A stretch of 43,861 bases of DNA, from NCBI GenBank assembly GCA_964607765.1, contig CAZSNT010000080.1, positions 1 to 43,861 of the forward strand, read 5' to 3'. This document shows positions 16,156-24,909 of the stretch, one piece after another. Position 1 is the stretch's first letter; the number at the start of each line of letters is the position of its first letter. Source of the stretch: CAZSNT01 sp964607765. Lineage in GTDB: Bacteria; Verrucomicrobiota; Lentisphaeria; Oligosphaerales; JABHEG01. The notes beneath the pieces are model-generated. The model was given only the letters and a program-made list of their open reading frames with translations, did no database searches and was not told where the DNA came from. A program made the translations under genes and the position numbers.

Positions 16156-18073
16156 TGTTTCCCTCCATCTCTCGGCATCTGCGACCCAACTCCTGGTTCA
16201 CCACCCGTCCAACGGCAGCCAGGGCAGTCTTCCGGAGCTCGTTCACCCATGTCCTCGCTGTCTTCGACGTTCTCATTCCAACAAGGGAGGTCTGAACAAG
16301 GCGGTTGTGTTCTGTCACATCACGGCAAAGCGCCCCAGACAGGACGGCGAACATGGTGACCGGGAAGACGACAGTCTGCGTTCCGTCGTCTGACAGCTCG
16401 AGGGCAAATTCAAGCAACGCACCGGCTTCGAAAGGCTTGCCCTCGAAGACCACGAACTGCCCCCGTTCCATCCCGTTGCGGGACACCACCACCAGCGACT
16501 CAAGTCGCGCTGCAGCAATGCCTCCGCCATCGTGGCCGGTAGGCTCGCGGAGCTTCGCTGCCACGGCTTCAGGCGACAGCCTCACTCCCCGACAGGCAAG
16601 CGCGTCCCCGCTCTTCAGCAACCACCGTCCTAGGAACGGTCTCCCAACGGCATCCGCGCACGCCGCGACCGTCTCAAGCGGAAGATCTGGCCTGGCCAAA
16701 AGGCACCCAGCCTCCATGGCCGCCAAGACTGTATCCAGCTCCGTCAATCGCTTCTGGTAGCGATGACGGGCCCCGTCTACGCAGAGGGATTTGTAGGCGA
16801 GAGCGGCCTCCTGGAGCAACCAGGCGTAGTCGAGGAGCCGTGCATACCGCTCGAGAAACCGAGTGGCCCCGGCGGTTGCCTCCCCGAAGGTCCCGGCCAG
16901 TGAAGCACGACAGCGCAGTTCCTCCGGCAAGTCTCCCTTCAGCTCTGCCTGCTCGGCTCGCAACCCGAGGGAAAGGCGGCTGTACCCCAGAGATTCGAGC
17001 TCACGATGCAGCGGCTCTGTGCTCTCCCATTGCTTGGCACGGCTCGCGGACGTTATCCGTTCTGCGACCGACCTAGCCCTGGCAGCCTTGCGTTCCGAAC
17101 GTCGTTGCGCCGCCGCTGCAAGGTCCGGCCCGACGACCACCCGGTACTGAGTACCTGGGAGCCTCTCGAGCGATTGGGCCTGCCCGCCCCCCAATCCCAG
17201 GACCGCCGCCGTTCCGCTGTCGTCAACGACTACGGCTTTCCCCTCGTCACCGTCCAGCAGGGCAACTGACACAATGCCGGCCGGGCAAGCCAAGTCCCTG
17301 ACCGGGAACATCGATCCCACCTCCCAGAACCTGAAGCGTCCGTCAGAGCGTCCAGCCGTCACGAACCTGTCTCCCGTCGCCGCCAGGGCGTACCATTCGC
17401 CCTGATGGGCCTGTCTTATCTCCACATCTGTCGTGCCCAACCGATGCATCGCCATGAGGCCATCTTGGCAGGGGTAGACGAGTGCTTCGGCCATGGGCCA
17501 GTATAGAAGGCGTGTCAGAGCCCAGTGCTTCGGGGGGACGGGGCCCCGCAACGACTTGACTAGTCGGCAGCTATCCGAGTCCCAGATCAGCAACCCCCCG
17601 AGACTGCTCAGACCGGCCAGTGCCCCGCCGGGGATAGAGACGGTGGAGCAGATGATGTTGCCTGAGGGGAGGAACTGCTGACGGCCCCCAGAACCGGGCC
17701 GAGGGAGCAGATGACACCCGCCCAAGGCATCACATACTGCAGCGCCTGAGTCAGCCAGGAGAGAGACGCTCAGCACGGGCAGAGCTGCCCTGAACAGCGG
17801 CTCCTGCGCTGTGCAGGGAGACACGCCGTGCGACGGCCCCCGCTCCTGCCACGGGAGTCTGTACACCCGCCCCCCTTTGGTCCCAACGGCTACGCGGCGT
17901 CCGTCGGTACTCACATCGATCGAGTAGACGCTTTGGCCCGGTGCCAAATCCAGCCAGCTCACGGGGATGGCGGCCCCCTCGTCCCACACGGCAAGGCGCG
18001 GGTCACGTCCGCCTGTCCCAAGTAGCACATGGGGACGATCCAGTTCAGGCGCTGTGCCTACACAAGTGCTCAT
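16148..18073 (-). CDS. Beta-propeller (WD40-like) protein with helical C-terminal half
   Basis: 641 aa. Residues 10-310 contain about seven blade-like repeats of the WD40/quinoprotein type: LLGTGGRDPRLAVWDEG, VYSIDVSTDGRRVAVGTKGG, LAGLSSLGGLLIWDSDS, YALAATGDRFVTAGRSDG with RFRFWEVGSM, and IVSVALLDGDEGKAVVVDDS. Residues 320-500 are alpha-helical; the C-terminal 150 residues form a mixed region (ESLVVVSRNGMERGQFVVFE). No signal peptide, so cytoplasmic. Propellers of this kind are scaffolds or sensors and in bacterial conflict operons are often paired with kinases, as here. It starts 18 bases after the coiled-coil gene stop and is coupled to the kinase by an 8-base overlap. Confidence 0.83.
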   Translation of the reverse strand: MSTCVGTAPELDRPHVLLGTGGRDPRLAVWDEGAAIPVSWLDLAPGQSVYSIDVSTDGRRVAVGTKGGRVYRLPWQERGPSHGVSPCTAQEPLFRAALPVLSVSLLADSGAAVCDALGGCHLLPRPGSGGRQQFLPSGNIICSTVSIPGGALAGLSSLGGLLIWDSDSCRLVKSLRGPVPPKHWALTRLLYWPMAEALVYPCQDGLMAMHRLGTTDVEIRQAHQGEWYALAATGDRFVTAGRSDGRFRFWEVGSMFPVRDLACPAGIVSVALLDGDEGKAVVVDDSGTAAVLGLGGGQAQSLERLPGTQYRVVVGPDLAAAAQRRSERKAARARSVAERITSASRAKQWESTEPLHRELESLGYSRLSLGLRAEQAELKGDLPEELRCRASLAGTFGEATAGATRFLERYARLLDYAWLLQEAALAYKSLCVDGARHRYQKRLTELDTVLAAMEAGCLLARPDLPLETVAACADAVGRPFLGRWLLKSGDALACRGVRLSPEAVAAKLREPTGHDGGGIAAARLESLVVVSRNGMERGQFVVFEGKPFEAGALLEFALELSDDGTQTVVFPVTMFAVLSGALCRDVTEHNRLVQTSLVGMRTSKTARTWVNELRKTALAAVGRVVNQELGRRCREMEGNNA

Positions 18074-18091
18074 GGGTTCTGGCAGTCTCCC

Positions 18092-18724
18092 TCAGTTGTC
18101 TGGCCCCATCGCCAGCAGATCGGACGTCTCCTGGCTCATCGCGCAGCCGTTTGAGACGGCTTCTGTGGCGCTGTCACGGCGACGGTTAGCCCCTACGTGC
18201 CGCAAACCAGTGGGAGGGTCTGGCGGTCTGGCCCCAGCTGTCGTTCGTTCCCGCGGTTCCCCAGCCGGGTACGGTCTCTCGAGAGCCCTGCTCAGTGCCC
18301 GCTCCACCAGTTTGGTCGTCTCGTCGACTTCCTCCCAAGCGTTCTGCCAGGACATGAGTTCAGCGATCTGTGTCCGCTCGGCATCCCCGTAGTGCGCTAC
18401 GGCCTCCGAAGACGAAAGTGAGAGCGCATCACCGAGGATCCGGTTGAGGTTCCTCCTGCATCTTGCCAGCTGCTCCTCGACCTCGGCGAGCATCTCGTGC
18501 AGGGACGGCACGCGCGCCATCAGCTTCTTGGCGAGATCGTCCCTCTTCGCCCAGAGCTCTTCCGCGAAGGGACACTCCGAATTGCCCTCCTCATCCACGC
18601 GCGGGAGGGACGAACAGGCCGACTCCAACTCACCTGCGAGTGAGCGGATGGCGCCCAGTTCGGCGTCGATGTGTTGAGGCATGGGTCTGAGACCAGTTGC
18701 GTCGGCTGGACCGGCAGTGTTCAT
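18092..18724 (-). CDS. Coiled-coil protein
   Basis: 210 aa, not recognised. Residues 20-150 are strongly helical with heptad-like spacing (IDAELGAIRSLAGELESACS, WAKRDDLAKKLMARVPSLHE, MLAEVEEQLARCRRNLNRIL), followed by a low-complexity Pro/Arg-rich tail (PYPAGEPRERTTAGARPPDP). No membrane segment. The ATG at 18724 overlaps the TGA of the other coiled-coil gene as ATGA. The two successive coiled-coil proteins could form a heteromeric scaffold between the HerA ATPase and the propeller/kinase pair; that is inference from order and overlap. Confidence 0.75.
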   Translation of the reverse strand: MNTAGPADATGLRPMPQHIDAELGAIRSLAGELESACSSLPRVDEEGNSECPFAEELWAKRDDLAKKLMARVPSLHEMLAEVEEQLARCRRNLNRILGDALSLSSSEAVAHYGDAERTQIAELMSWQNAWEEVDETTKLVERALSRALERPYPAGEPRERTTAGARPPDPPTGLRHVGANRRRDSATEAVSNGCAMSQETSDLLAMGPDN

Positions 18725-19239
18725 CGTGAGCTCCTGTTCCCGTGGACCCGCTGCTGGTACTCGCTCTGGACCCGTTCGCTTTCTTCACGGGCCTCCTTTG
18801 CTCTCGTGATCTGTTCTGAGATGAACGAGATGTCTTGGAGTGCCGCGTCCTTGGCTTTAACAAGTTCATTGACAGTATGTTGAGTCTCTATGGTCGCGCT
18901 CGCGTCAGAGATCCGTTGCAAGTCGGAATCAACGGACTCTGAGCGTTCGTCAAGCTCCTGTTCGTGGGCTTCGTTTTCGGTGTGCAGATCCTCCAGTTGG
19001 CGGTCTGCATCGTCGAACTCCTCTTCAGTCACATCCTCGGCGCCACGGATGCCCACCTCAACCGCATCGGCGCCCTCCGTCGTGCCCCCCGACTCGAGGT
19101 TCTCCAGCGTGTCGCGCACTGTCTCCACGTCGGTCGCAATGATGTCCATGTCGTCGCCCTTCTCACGCATGTTCTCCGATGAGCGGTCGACATTCTCATT
19201 TATGTCCGATCGACTCCTGGTGTCTCCACGTCGGCTCAT
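18721..19239 (-). CDS. Acidic coiled-coil protein
   Basis: 172 aa from the ATG at 19239, which overlaps the TGA of the HerA gene as ATGA; the longer frame start at 19308 lies inside the HerA gene and is rejected. Extremely charged and acidic, with long predicted coiled coils (DMDIIATDVETVRDTLENLE, then FDDADRQLEDLHTENEAHEQ and ELDERSESVDSDLQRISDA). An Asp/Glu-rich core and a short basic C-terminus (QQRVHGNRSSR) make DNA mimicry or a scaffold role possible. No known family. The four-base overlap with HerA suggests equal translation and a physical partnership. Confidence 0.75.
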   Translation of the reverse strand: MSRRGDTRSRSDINENVDRSSENMREKGDDMDIIATDVETVRDTLENLESGGTTEGADAVEVGIRGAEDVTEEEFDDADRQLEDLHTENEAHEQELDERSESVDSDLQRISDASATIETQHTVNELVKAKDAALQDISFISEQITRAKEAREESERVQSEYQQRVHGNRSSR

Positions 19240-22046
19240 GGTAATTCTCCGATTTGGCGGGCCATCTCTCTGGCTCTTGCTTTCAGCCGGCCCAACAGCT
19301 GAAGACACTCCTGTGTGTCCCGATCACAGACGTCGTCCGCCCGGCGTTTCAGCGTGCGCAGTACGTCGTCCAGCCCCGTACCAGCGAGTATCCGTCTGTC
19401 ACTCCCATCCGGCACCAGTCGCCGCCTCGGCCCACGCATCATCTGTCGGTGTAGCTCTTCCAGACGTTCGCGGAGCACGTCCGCACGGGACATAGCGTCC
19501 CTGAGCGCGTTGCTTCTGCCCCCGGCATCCCTCATCGTTGCACAGTGCGCCAGACGGGCTGCAAGCCTGGCGGTCTGCCCAGCGACCGCGATTCTCTCGG
19601 CATCGTAAGTGTCCAGGTGGTCGTGAAGTTGGGCGAGCTCAGTTTCTGCGCGCCGTCGGGACACATCCCGGTACCACGGTTCCGAGGCGATCATGGCCTT
19701 CAGTTCGTCGTCCCTCAGCGGACGCAGATCCAGAGACTGATGCGCGTTCGGAGTCCTGATCTTCCTTGGTCGGAAGTACCCTTCGGTGAAGAAGAAGGCC
19801 TCCCCGGGCCGCAGGCGTGCCAGTTCTTCCCGCTCCGTAGGGCTGAGGAGCATCGTGCCACCGATCAGTTCCCTGTCTTCGTCCGCCACCTCGCGGAACA
19901 CGACCGCCGTTCCGGCGTTCTTGATGACCTGCGGAGCCACAGCCGACGGCAGTTGGTCGCTGATGACGATCCCTACGCCTAGGGCTCGTAGCTCCGCAAG
20001 CATCTGGCTGATGTAGTCTGCAGCGTACGCACGGGGGTCAGCGTTCTCTTCAGACGGACGTGGATCAGTGCTGGCGCCCACAACCGTGTGCGCCTCCTCA
20101 ATGATGATCACGTATCGGAGACGACCGTGAGGAGAGGGGAGAGCCTTCACGACCTGGCGGATGCCCGTGAGGAGAGTCAATACAAAGAGGCATGCCTGGT
20201 CACGCCCGAGATGGTCGAGTTCGATGATTGCGTTCGTATGCAGGAGCCTCTCGAGATCCGGCGTGTTTGTGGCGCACTGGAAAACAGTGCCGACCGAGCC
20301 GCGCGTGAGGGACTTGATTCTGACGTCGGCCGCGGCGGCGATATCGGAACTCGTGCTGGCTGCATACCCCTTCCGCCTCAGTACGCGCTCCAACTCTCGG
20401 ACAAGGTCAGCGAGGATGGGCGGACGACCAGCGTCGGCAAACTCGTGGTGTACCTCCTCAAGCGCCTCACCCAACAGCCCTGGAAGCGGTCCGCCTAGAG
20501 GCATCGCAGCGTAGAAGCAATTCAGGACCAAGTCCTGGTGCAACGAGACGGGGGTCCCCGGCCAGACTTCGAGAGGGTTGAGGCGGAATGGAGAGATGTG
20601 TTCTGCCCCAGGCGTGTAGACCTCGAGTCTGGACCCCAAACTGCTGAGGACCGGGTCGCTGAGTCCCGCCAGCCTTTTCAGGGACCGGTACTCAGTCTTC
20701 CGGCACTCGATCACCAGGAAGCGAACGTCCTCATCACGGGAAAGGGACATGCACAGGTTCAGGTTGTGGGTGGTCTTTCCCGCTCCCGGGACTCCAAACA
20801 CACAGACGTGTTTCGCCAGTACGTCCCTCGGGATCCCCCGCGCGACGCGAAGGGCGCAGTCCGGGACACAGCCCTGTGGTCCCATTATGTCGTACCCGAC
20901 GGTGATCAAGTCGTCGGGCGGGACGATCGGCGGGTCCGTGTCCATGCGCATGCAGAGCGGAGACCGGTGCGAAGGTACGGGCACGCTGAACGCGCTGCTG
21001 AGTTCATCGACCGTCGCACAGTGGATGAGACGGTCCAGCTTGCGGTACGGACCGGACGCCGTGTTTCGGCAGAGGCCGGGATGGACGTGCGGATCGATCG
21101 TCTCGCAACGACGAAGGGCTTCCTTGATCGAGTCCACGGCTGGAGCGGAGGCGTGAGTGAACAGCTGGTAACTCCCGTTGTCGAACGCACACTCGGCGAT
21201 TGCGGACCCGAGCAGGTTGGCGATCGCCGTGTCGCTTGCCAGAACTGCGATGTGGTACTGGAGGTGAGGTTGCGTCAGCGTGTCGTCGCGAAAACGCTGC
21301 GCCGTTCGTGCCAAGCTGCTCGCCAACGTGTCAGGACGTCTCTCTACCGGGATCTGTTCTTGATGGAAGAGCGTGCCGTCACTTTCGCCCAGCAAGTCGA
21401 CCTCACGCGTCCGCCGGTCGTCGCGTCCCCAAAGCTGGCTGACCTCATGCAGACGTGAGAGGTACCTGGAATACTCGGTGCGCAGGTCGTCCACCTGCGT
21501 CGACTCTACACAGATGTCGAAGACCACAGGCTCCTCGATTCCACCCAACAAGGTATCGAGCAGCATTCCATTGTTGCTGTCATTCGGCTCGAGTGGTCCA
21601 CAGACGTAGTAGTTCTCGGGGAGTCTGTCGTTGTACTCCGGGCGGACAGCGGGCTTGACCAGAGCATCCCGTCGCGAGACATGGCAGGAGGCGGCCATCT
21701 GGTCCCACGGGACAACATCGTCGGACACGGCCTTCAGTCTTAGGAGCCTGGCAAGGGGACCGCGTCTGACAAGCGTTGAGACTGCTTTGGCCACGCGCTT
21801 CTGTGCTCGGGCGCACAGGAAGATACGGAGACGAGCCTGCGGGTGAGCGACGCCATCGCTCGGCTGGTAGACATGCCTGATGCTGGCCGACACCGTCCCC
21901 GGATCCATGCCGGCGAAACACCGGAGCTGTTGCCTCAGTGCATCCTGGAGTGCCCCTTCCACGTCCCGGCCTGCCGCCGCTTGGTTCAGGGAGGAACGGG
22001 GATCAAGGAGTTCCTGGATCTCGAACATGTGGATCTCGTCCTTCAT
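19236..22046 (-). CDS. HerA/FtsK-superfamily ATPase (DUF87-type)
   Basis: 936 aa motor ATPase. Seen: Walker A FGVPGAGKTTHNLNL (about residue 418), LVIECRKTEYRSL, Walker B YVIIIEEAHTVVG (about residue 645) with the HerA-type glutamate pair, then the sensor-like GVGIVISDQLPSAVAPQVIK and the NAGTAVVFREV segment. These are the motifs of hexameric HerA ATPases that pair with nucleases or membrane partners. The N-terminal 380 residues are unrecognised; the last 150 form coiled coil (RRRAETELAQLHDHLDTYDA). ATG at 22046 with GGAGG close by and an ATGA overlap with the E1 gene; the frame continues upstream to 22286 but that part is Arg/Gly/Pro-rich and antisense-like. Unusual company: an E1/E2/JAB module. 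Confidence 0.9.
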   Translation of the reverse strand: MKDEIHMFEIQELLDPRSSLNQAAAGRDVEGALQDALRQQLRCFAGMDPGTVSASIRHVYQPSDGVAHPQARLRIFLCARAQKRVAKAVSTLVRRGPLARLLRLKAVSDDVVPWDQMAASCHVSRRDALVKPAVRPEYNDRLPENYYVCGPLEPNDSNNGMLLDTLLGGIEEPVVFDICVESTQVDDLRTEYSRYLSRLHEVSQLWGRDDRRTREVDLLGESDGTLFHQEQIPVERRPDTLASSLARTAQRFRDDTLTQPHLQYHIAVLASDTAIANLLGSAIAECAFDNGSYQLFTHASAPAVDSIKEALRRCETIDPHVHPGLCRNTASGPYRKLDRLIHCATVDELSSAFSVPVPSHRSPLCMRMDTDPPIVPPDDLITVGYDIMGPQGCVPDCALRVARGIPRDVLAKHVCVFGVPGAGKTTHNLNLCMSLSRDEDVRFLVIECRKTEYRSLKRLAGLSDPVLSSLGSRLEVYTPGAEHISPFRLNPLEVWPGTPVSLHQDLVLNCFYAAMPLGGPLPGLLGEALEEVHHEFADAGRPPILADLVRELERVLRRKGYAASTSSDIAAAADVRIKSLTRGSVGTVFQCATNTPDLERLLHTNAIIELDHLGRDQACLFVLTLLTGIRQVVKALPSPHGRLRYVIIIEEAHTVVGASTDPRPSEENADPRAYAADYISQMLAELRALGVGIVISDQLPSAVAPQVIKNAGTAVVFREVADEDRELIGGTMLLSPTEREELARLRPGEAFFFTEGYFRPRKIRTPNAHQSLDLRPLRDDELKAMIASEPWYRDVSRRRAETELAQLHDHLDTYDAERIAVAGQTARLAARLAHCATMRDAGGRSNALRDAMSRADVLRERLEELHRQMMRGPRRRLVPDGSDRRILAGTGLDDVLRTLKRRADDVCDRDTQECLQLLGRLKARAREMARQIGELP

Positions 22047-23347
22047 TCCTCCCCCTCCAGGTGTGCAATGAGACGCTTCGCCTCTTCGAGACCAGAGTCT
22101 GACAACTCGACCCCCTCCCGGCGGGCCAGGGCCTCTCCGAATTCGCCGCACGCTGGGCACTCCGGGTCGGGCGGGGCATGGACCCCGTACCATCTGAGGA
22201 TCCGCATACCGTCGACATGGCAGCCAAGAGGATCGAGTTGCCCGTACGGACTGTCCGCTTCCCGCCTGTTGACCCAGAGGTACCACGCTGCCGAAAGGTC
22301 CTCGTCAAGGGAACGTAGCGTGGTCTCCCTGCCCTGCAGCAACTCCTGGATCGCGAGCTTTGCCGCCATGTGGCAGACAGGAGCAATGTCAACGGACAGG
22401 CCGGGCTCGATCGGGACCGGACGGTCGGAGTATGCGACCGGCGGGCAGTCGCTGAAATCGGGACGGAACTGCTCAGTCTCGGGCGTGGGCAGCATCCGCA
22501 AGAAACACTGGTAGCAGAGAGTCTCTCCGGGGCGGATCCGCAGAACCTGGCCGCCGTAGGCCCGGCGGAATGCCCCCGCAACGATCAGCGGCTTGCCCGT
22601 TTCGACGCATGCGCGGTTGACAAGCAGCTTCCCCTCACGATCGTCCGTGCTGCAGACGACGAGGACGCTTTCTCGTACCAGTGATTTCAGCAGGCCAAGC
22701 GTCAGGCTCCCGATCTTCACCTCGTACGTGCGCACCTCCGCGGATGGGTTCTTGCCGCGGATGCGGTCGGCCTGGAATCTGGTCTTGAAGCGTCCGACCT
22801 GGGATACGTCGGCTTCGTGCCGCACGACATTGCACACTTCCAGACGGTCGTAGTCCACTAGGATCAACCTGTCCACGCCGGACTGCGCCAGTAGCGTTGT
22901 CGTGTAGGAACCGACGGATCCAACGGCCACAATCAGGACGGTCAGACCGCTGATGGCCTCCGTTTCCAGCAATCCCTGGCTGCGGGAGTGGAGCTCACTG
23001 CGTAGCGGCACGACACTCAGTTCGGCCTCCGTCCACTCATCAACGAGGCGCACGTACGCCTTGCATCGGACGTCGTCGCCCGGTCGACTGCAGTCGACGG
23101 AGACCCAAACACGGCTTTCCGTGGGTACCCGGTCATCCCGTGAGAAGGGCGGGGGCCGACCGGGTCCGACAGTGCCGGGTACTCCGCACGGGTCTCCCGC
23201 ACCCGCCAGTTCCGTGAACACTGATGCACCGTCCCACTGTGCGAACAGGCACTCATGAGACAGTCCGGTACGAGTCACCTGCCGGACCGTGTCGCTGAAT
23301 ACGGTCACCAGTCTCTCGCCGCGTTCTTCCCGGTTGTGCTGGGTCAT
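22043..23347 (-). CDS. E1-like ThiF/MoeB-family adenylyltransferase
   Basis: 434 aa ubiquitin-activating-like enzyme: it would adenylate the C-terminus of a ubiquitin-like protein and pass it on as a thioester. Seen: glycine-rich nucleotide motif VAVGSVGSYTTTLLAQSG (residues 141-158), LVDYDRLEVCNVVRH (acidic D plus N/R motif), VVCSTDDREGKLLVN, and a zinc site from CYQC (278-281) and CPAC (397-400). The catalytic cysteine is probably C301 or C325. An extra N-terminal domain of about 130 residues precedes the fold, as in bacterial E1 proteins of ubiquitin-like operons. The ATG at 23347 is preferred to 23425, having AGAGAGG upstream. ATGA overlap with HerA. Confidence 0.92.
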   Translation of the reverse strand: MTQHNREERGERLVTVFSDTVRQVTRTGLSHECLFAQWDGASVFTELAGAGDPCGVPGTVGPGRPPPFSRDDRVPTESRVWVSVDCSRPGDDVRCKAYVRLVDEWTEAELSVVPLRSELHSRSQGLLETEAISGLTVLIVAVGSVGSYTTTLLAQSGVDRLILVDYDRLEVCNVVRHEADVSQVGRFKTRFQADRIRGKNPSAEVRTYEVKIGSLTLGLLKSLVRESVLVVCSTDDREGKLLVNRACVETGKPLIVAGAFRRAYGGQVLRIRPGETLCYQCFLRMLPTPETEQFRPDFSDCPPVAYSDRPVPIEPGLSVDIAPVCHMAAKLAIQELLQGRETTLRSLDEDLSAAWYLWVNRREADSPYGQLDPLGCHVDGMRILRWYGVHAPPDPECPACGEFGEALARREGVELSDSGLEEAKRLIAHLEGEE

Positions 23348-23464
23348 TGGTCGAGTACCTCTCTCGTGGGTATGTGGCAGGGGAATTGGGACGCTCCCGA
23401 GCGTATCGCTGCTGGTAAGCGACATCGCGCTGGCTGGGAGCGTCCCTGCCCCCCAATCGCCGAT

Positions 23465-23653
23465 CTAGTCACAGGCGGATACATTCGCATCCTGCGGCGT
23501 GATCCGCAGGAAGTCTGGATCCTTCTCAGCCTGGCCGGCCGGTGCGGCCTCGAACCGCTTTGTGTAGGGGTTCATGACGAGCTCGGCGCCTTTCCCCTTG
23601 TTCTGCCTCAGGCCATTCAGAATTCCCTGGATTCGCTGAGCTTCGCTAGACAT
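23465..23653 (-). CDS. Small hypothetical protein (62 aa) between E2 and E1
   Basis: 62 aa from the ATG at 23653, preceded by AAAGGGA; the frame runs upstream to 23752 into the E2 gene, which is not used. Sequence features: IQGILNGLRQNKGKGAELVM, then NPYTKRFEAA and a polar tail ending in NVSACD. In its position a ubiquitin-like modifier would be expected, but it is short, lacks a beta-grasp pattern and does not end in Gly-Gly, so I do not call it one. An adaptor, or a modified substrate, is possible. The E1 start follows after 117 bases that hold no other gene. Confidence 0.6.
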   Translation of the reverse strand: MSSEAQRIQGILNGLRQNKGKGAELVMNPYTKRFEAAPAGQAEKDPDFLRITPQDANVSACD

Positions 23654-23681
23654 TGGATGTCCCTTTCGTTGTTGGTTCCGT

Positions 23682-24137
23682 TCACAGGGTTGCGCGCCAC
23701 TCTTCGAAATGCGCCCTGATGGATTTACCGGGTGTCTTCCGACTCCCGTCATAGGCGGTCAGCCACAGAATCCCCTTCAGTACGACCGAGACGTACGTGA
23801 TCGTGGCGTCCCAGTCCTTCGTGTGGCAGATCTGGACACGACCGCCCAGGCCGTTGCTCAACGTGTGGTGCTCGTGGGAGGCCCCCGCGCTGTTGATCGA
23901 GTCGAACCACCCGTTCGACAGCCGGATCGGGTTCCACACGTAGAGCTTCGGGGACACTTCCGGGGTACCGGGAGGCAGGAAGAGCCTCAGTTGGTAGTTC
24001 TTGCCCCCTGGTATCTTGTGCCAGCCCTCGAAGTACACCTCCCCGTTCCCGTCCTCGCACAGGCGCCAGGTCGGGAAATGCCGGGTCATTAGACCGGCGT
24101 TCGACCTGTGGATCTTGGCACGAGCCTCGTAGTTCAT
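23682..24137 (-). CDS. E2-like ubiquitin-conjugating (UBC-fold) protein
   Basis: 151 aa, matching the E2 fold in order: YFEGWHKIPGGKNYQLRLFL (central strands), LPPGTPEVSPKLYVW (equivalent of the YPxxPP turn), a histidine before the active site (H91), GGRVQICHTKDWDATITYVS with the candidate catalytic cysteine C104, and the following helix VVLKGILWLTAY. It would accept a ubiquitin-like protein from the E1 and transfer it to a target. The ATG at 24137 is chosen: the family fold starts here, GGGAG lies about 10 bases upstream, and the preceding part of the frame (to 24497) is Arg/Pro-rich. It is overlapped out of frame for 389 bases by the upstream gene's open frame. 28 bases before the 62-aa gene. 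Confidence 0.82.
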   Translation of the reverse strand: MNYEARAKIHRSNAGLMTRHFPTWRLCEDGNGEVYFEGWHKIPGGKNYQLRLFLPPGTPEVSPKLYVWNPIRLSNGWFDSINSAGASHEHHTLSNGLGGRVQICHTKDWDATITYVSVVLKGILWLTAYDGSRKTPGKSIRAHFEEWRATL

Positions 24138-24894
24138 GATCTGTATGCTCCCATTCTGTGTGATGTGTGTCCTCGCCCTGCCCGTGCAGATGCGCGGACG
24201 CGGGCCCCGTCGTCGCTCCCGTCTCGGTGTTGCCGGGTGGGGACCTGGCGTACGGGGGCAGGTTCGCGTCGGTGCCCATGTCGTCCCTCGATGGCGCTTC
24301 CCAGTCCTGGGGGCGCTGTGCTCCCTCGCGCGATCCATGGCTGGAGCCGAAAGCTCGATAGACGCCCCCCACAACGGCGCCCCGGCTGTCGTACCAACGC
24401 ACTCGTGAGAGCACGGCCTCCAAGTCGAGTTCGCCGCGTGCCAGGATGTCCTCCGTGATCTCTTCCAGTTCGTCCTCCCCACGCTGCAGGAAGGCATACT
24501 TCGGCTTGGCCTCTATCCCCTGTGGGAACGCGACGATGACGCGTTCGCCATCGGCAGTTGGTGCCGAGACAGCGACCAACTCGTCTTGGAGGACTACCCC
24601 CAGATCTGCGCGGATCGCTTCCGGCAGGGCTTCCAGACGGCGCGCGACCACAGCCGCCGTCCGACTGGGCAGCACCTGCTTGCCTGGGGCAATCGCGTCC
24701 GTCCCCTTGAAGCGGATGCGTGACATCGGGAACTGCCAGAACAGGCTTTCCCGCCCGCCCAGCACTTCGCTGCCGGCCAATGCCAACCGTACGGGAGACA
24801 CACCGGGGAGTATGCGAAGTCGGGCCTCTCTTGTCTCGATGGTTTTGCCTTGCTTCTCGTAGACGAAGCACGTGACTCTGACGCAACGCTGCAT
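23749..24894 (-). CDS. Unknown protein between JAB and E2; 3' half overlaps the E2 gene
   Basis: The frame encodes 381 aa from the ATG at 24894, 15 bases after the JAB stop. Residues 1-190 look like a real protein, with alternating strands (VRVTCFVYEKQGKTIETREA, VSAPTADGERVIVAFPQG) and an acidic helix (FLQRGEDELEEITEDILA). Residues 190-250 are a polar linker. The last 125 or so lie antiphase to the E2 gene and have the Arg/Pro-rich look of a shadow frame. A third frame ends in an ATGA overlap with the E2 start, so a frameshift near 24150-24320 would give a normal coupled gene. Family not recognised; by position it may be the modifier or an adaptor of the E1/E2/JAB set. Confidence 0.6.
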   Translation of the reverse strand: MQRCVRVTCFVYEKQGKTIETREARLRILPGVSPVRLALAGSEVLGGRESLFWQFPMSRIRFKGTDAIAPGKQVLPSRTAAVVARRLEALPEAIRADLGVVLQDELVAVSAPTADGERVIVAFPQGIEAKPKYAFLQRGEDELEEITEDILARGELDLEAVLSRVRWYDSRGAVVGGVYRAFGSSHGSREGAQRPQDWEAPSRDDMGTDANLPPYARSPPGNTETGATTGPASAHLHGQGEDTHHTEWEHTDHELRGSCQDPQVERRSNDPAFPDLAPVRGRERGGVLRGLAQDTRGQELPTEALPASRYPGSVPEALRVEPDPAVERVVRLDQQRGGLPRAPHVEQRPGRSCPDLPHEGLGRHDHVRLGRTEGDSVADRL

Positions 24895-24909
24895 GGCTCG
24901 GCCCTCCGT

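Noticed and set aside
23465..23653. Ubiquitin-like modifier identity for the 62-aa protein
   Set aside because: Too short, no beta-grasp pattern and no C-terminal Gly-Gly; position alone is not enough.
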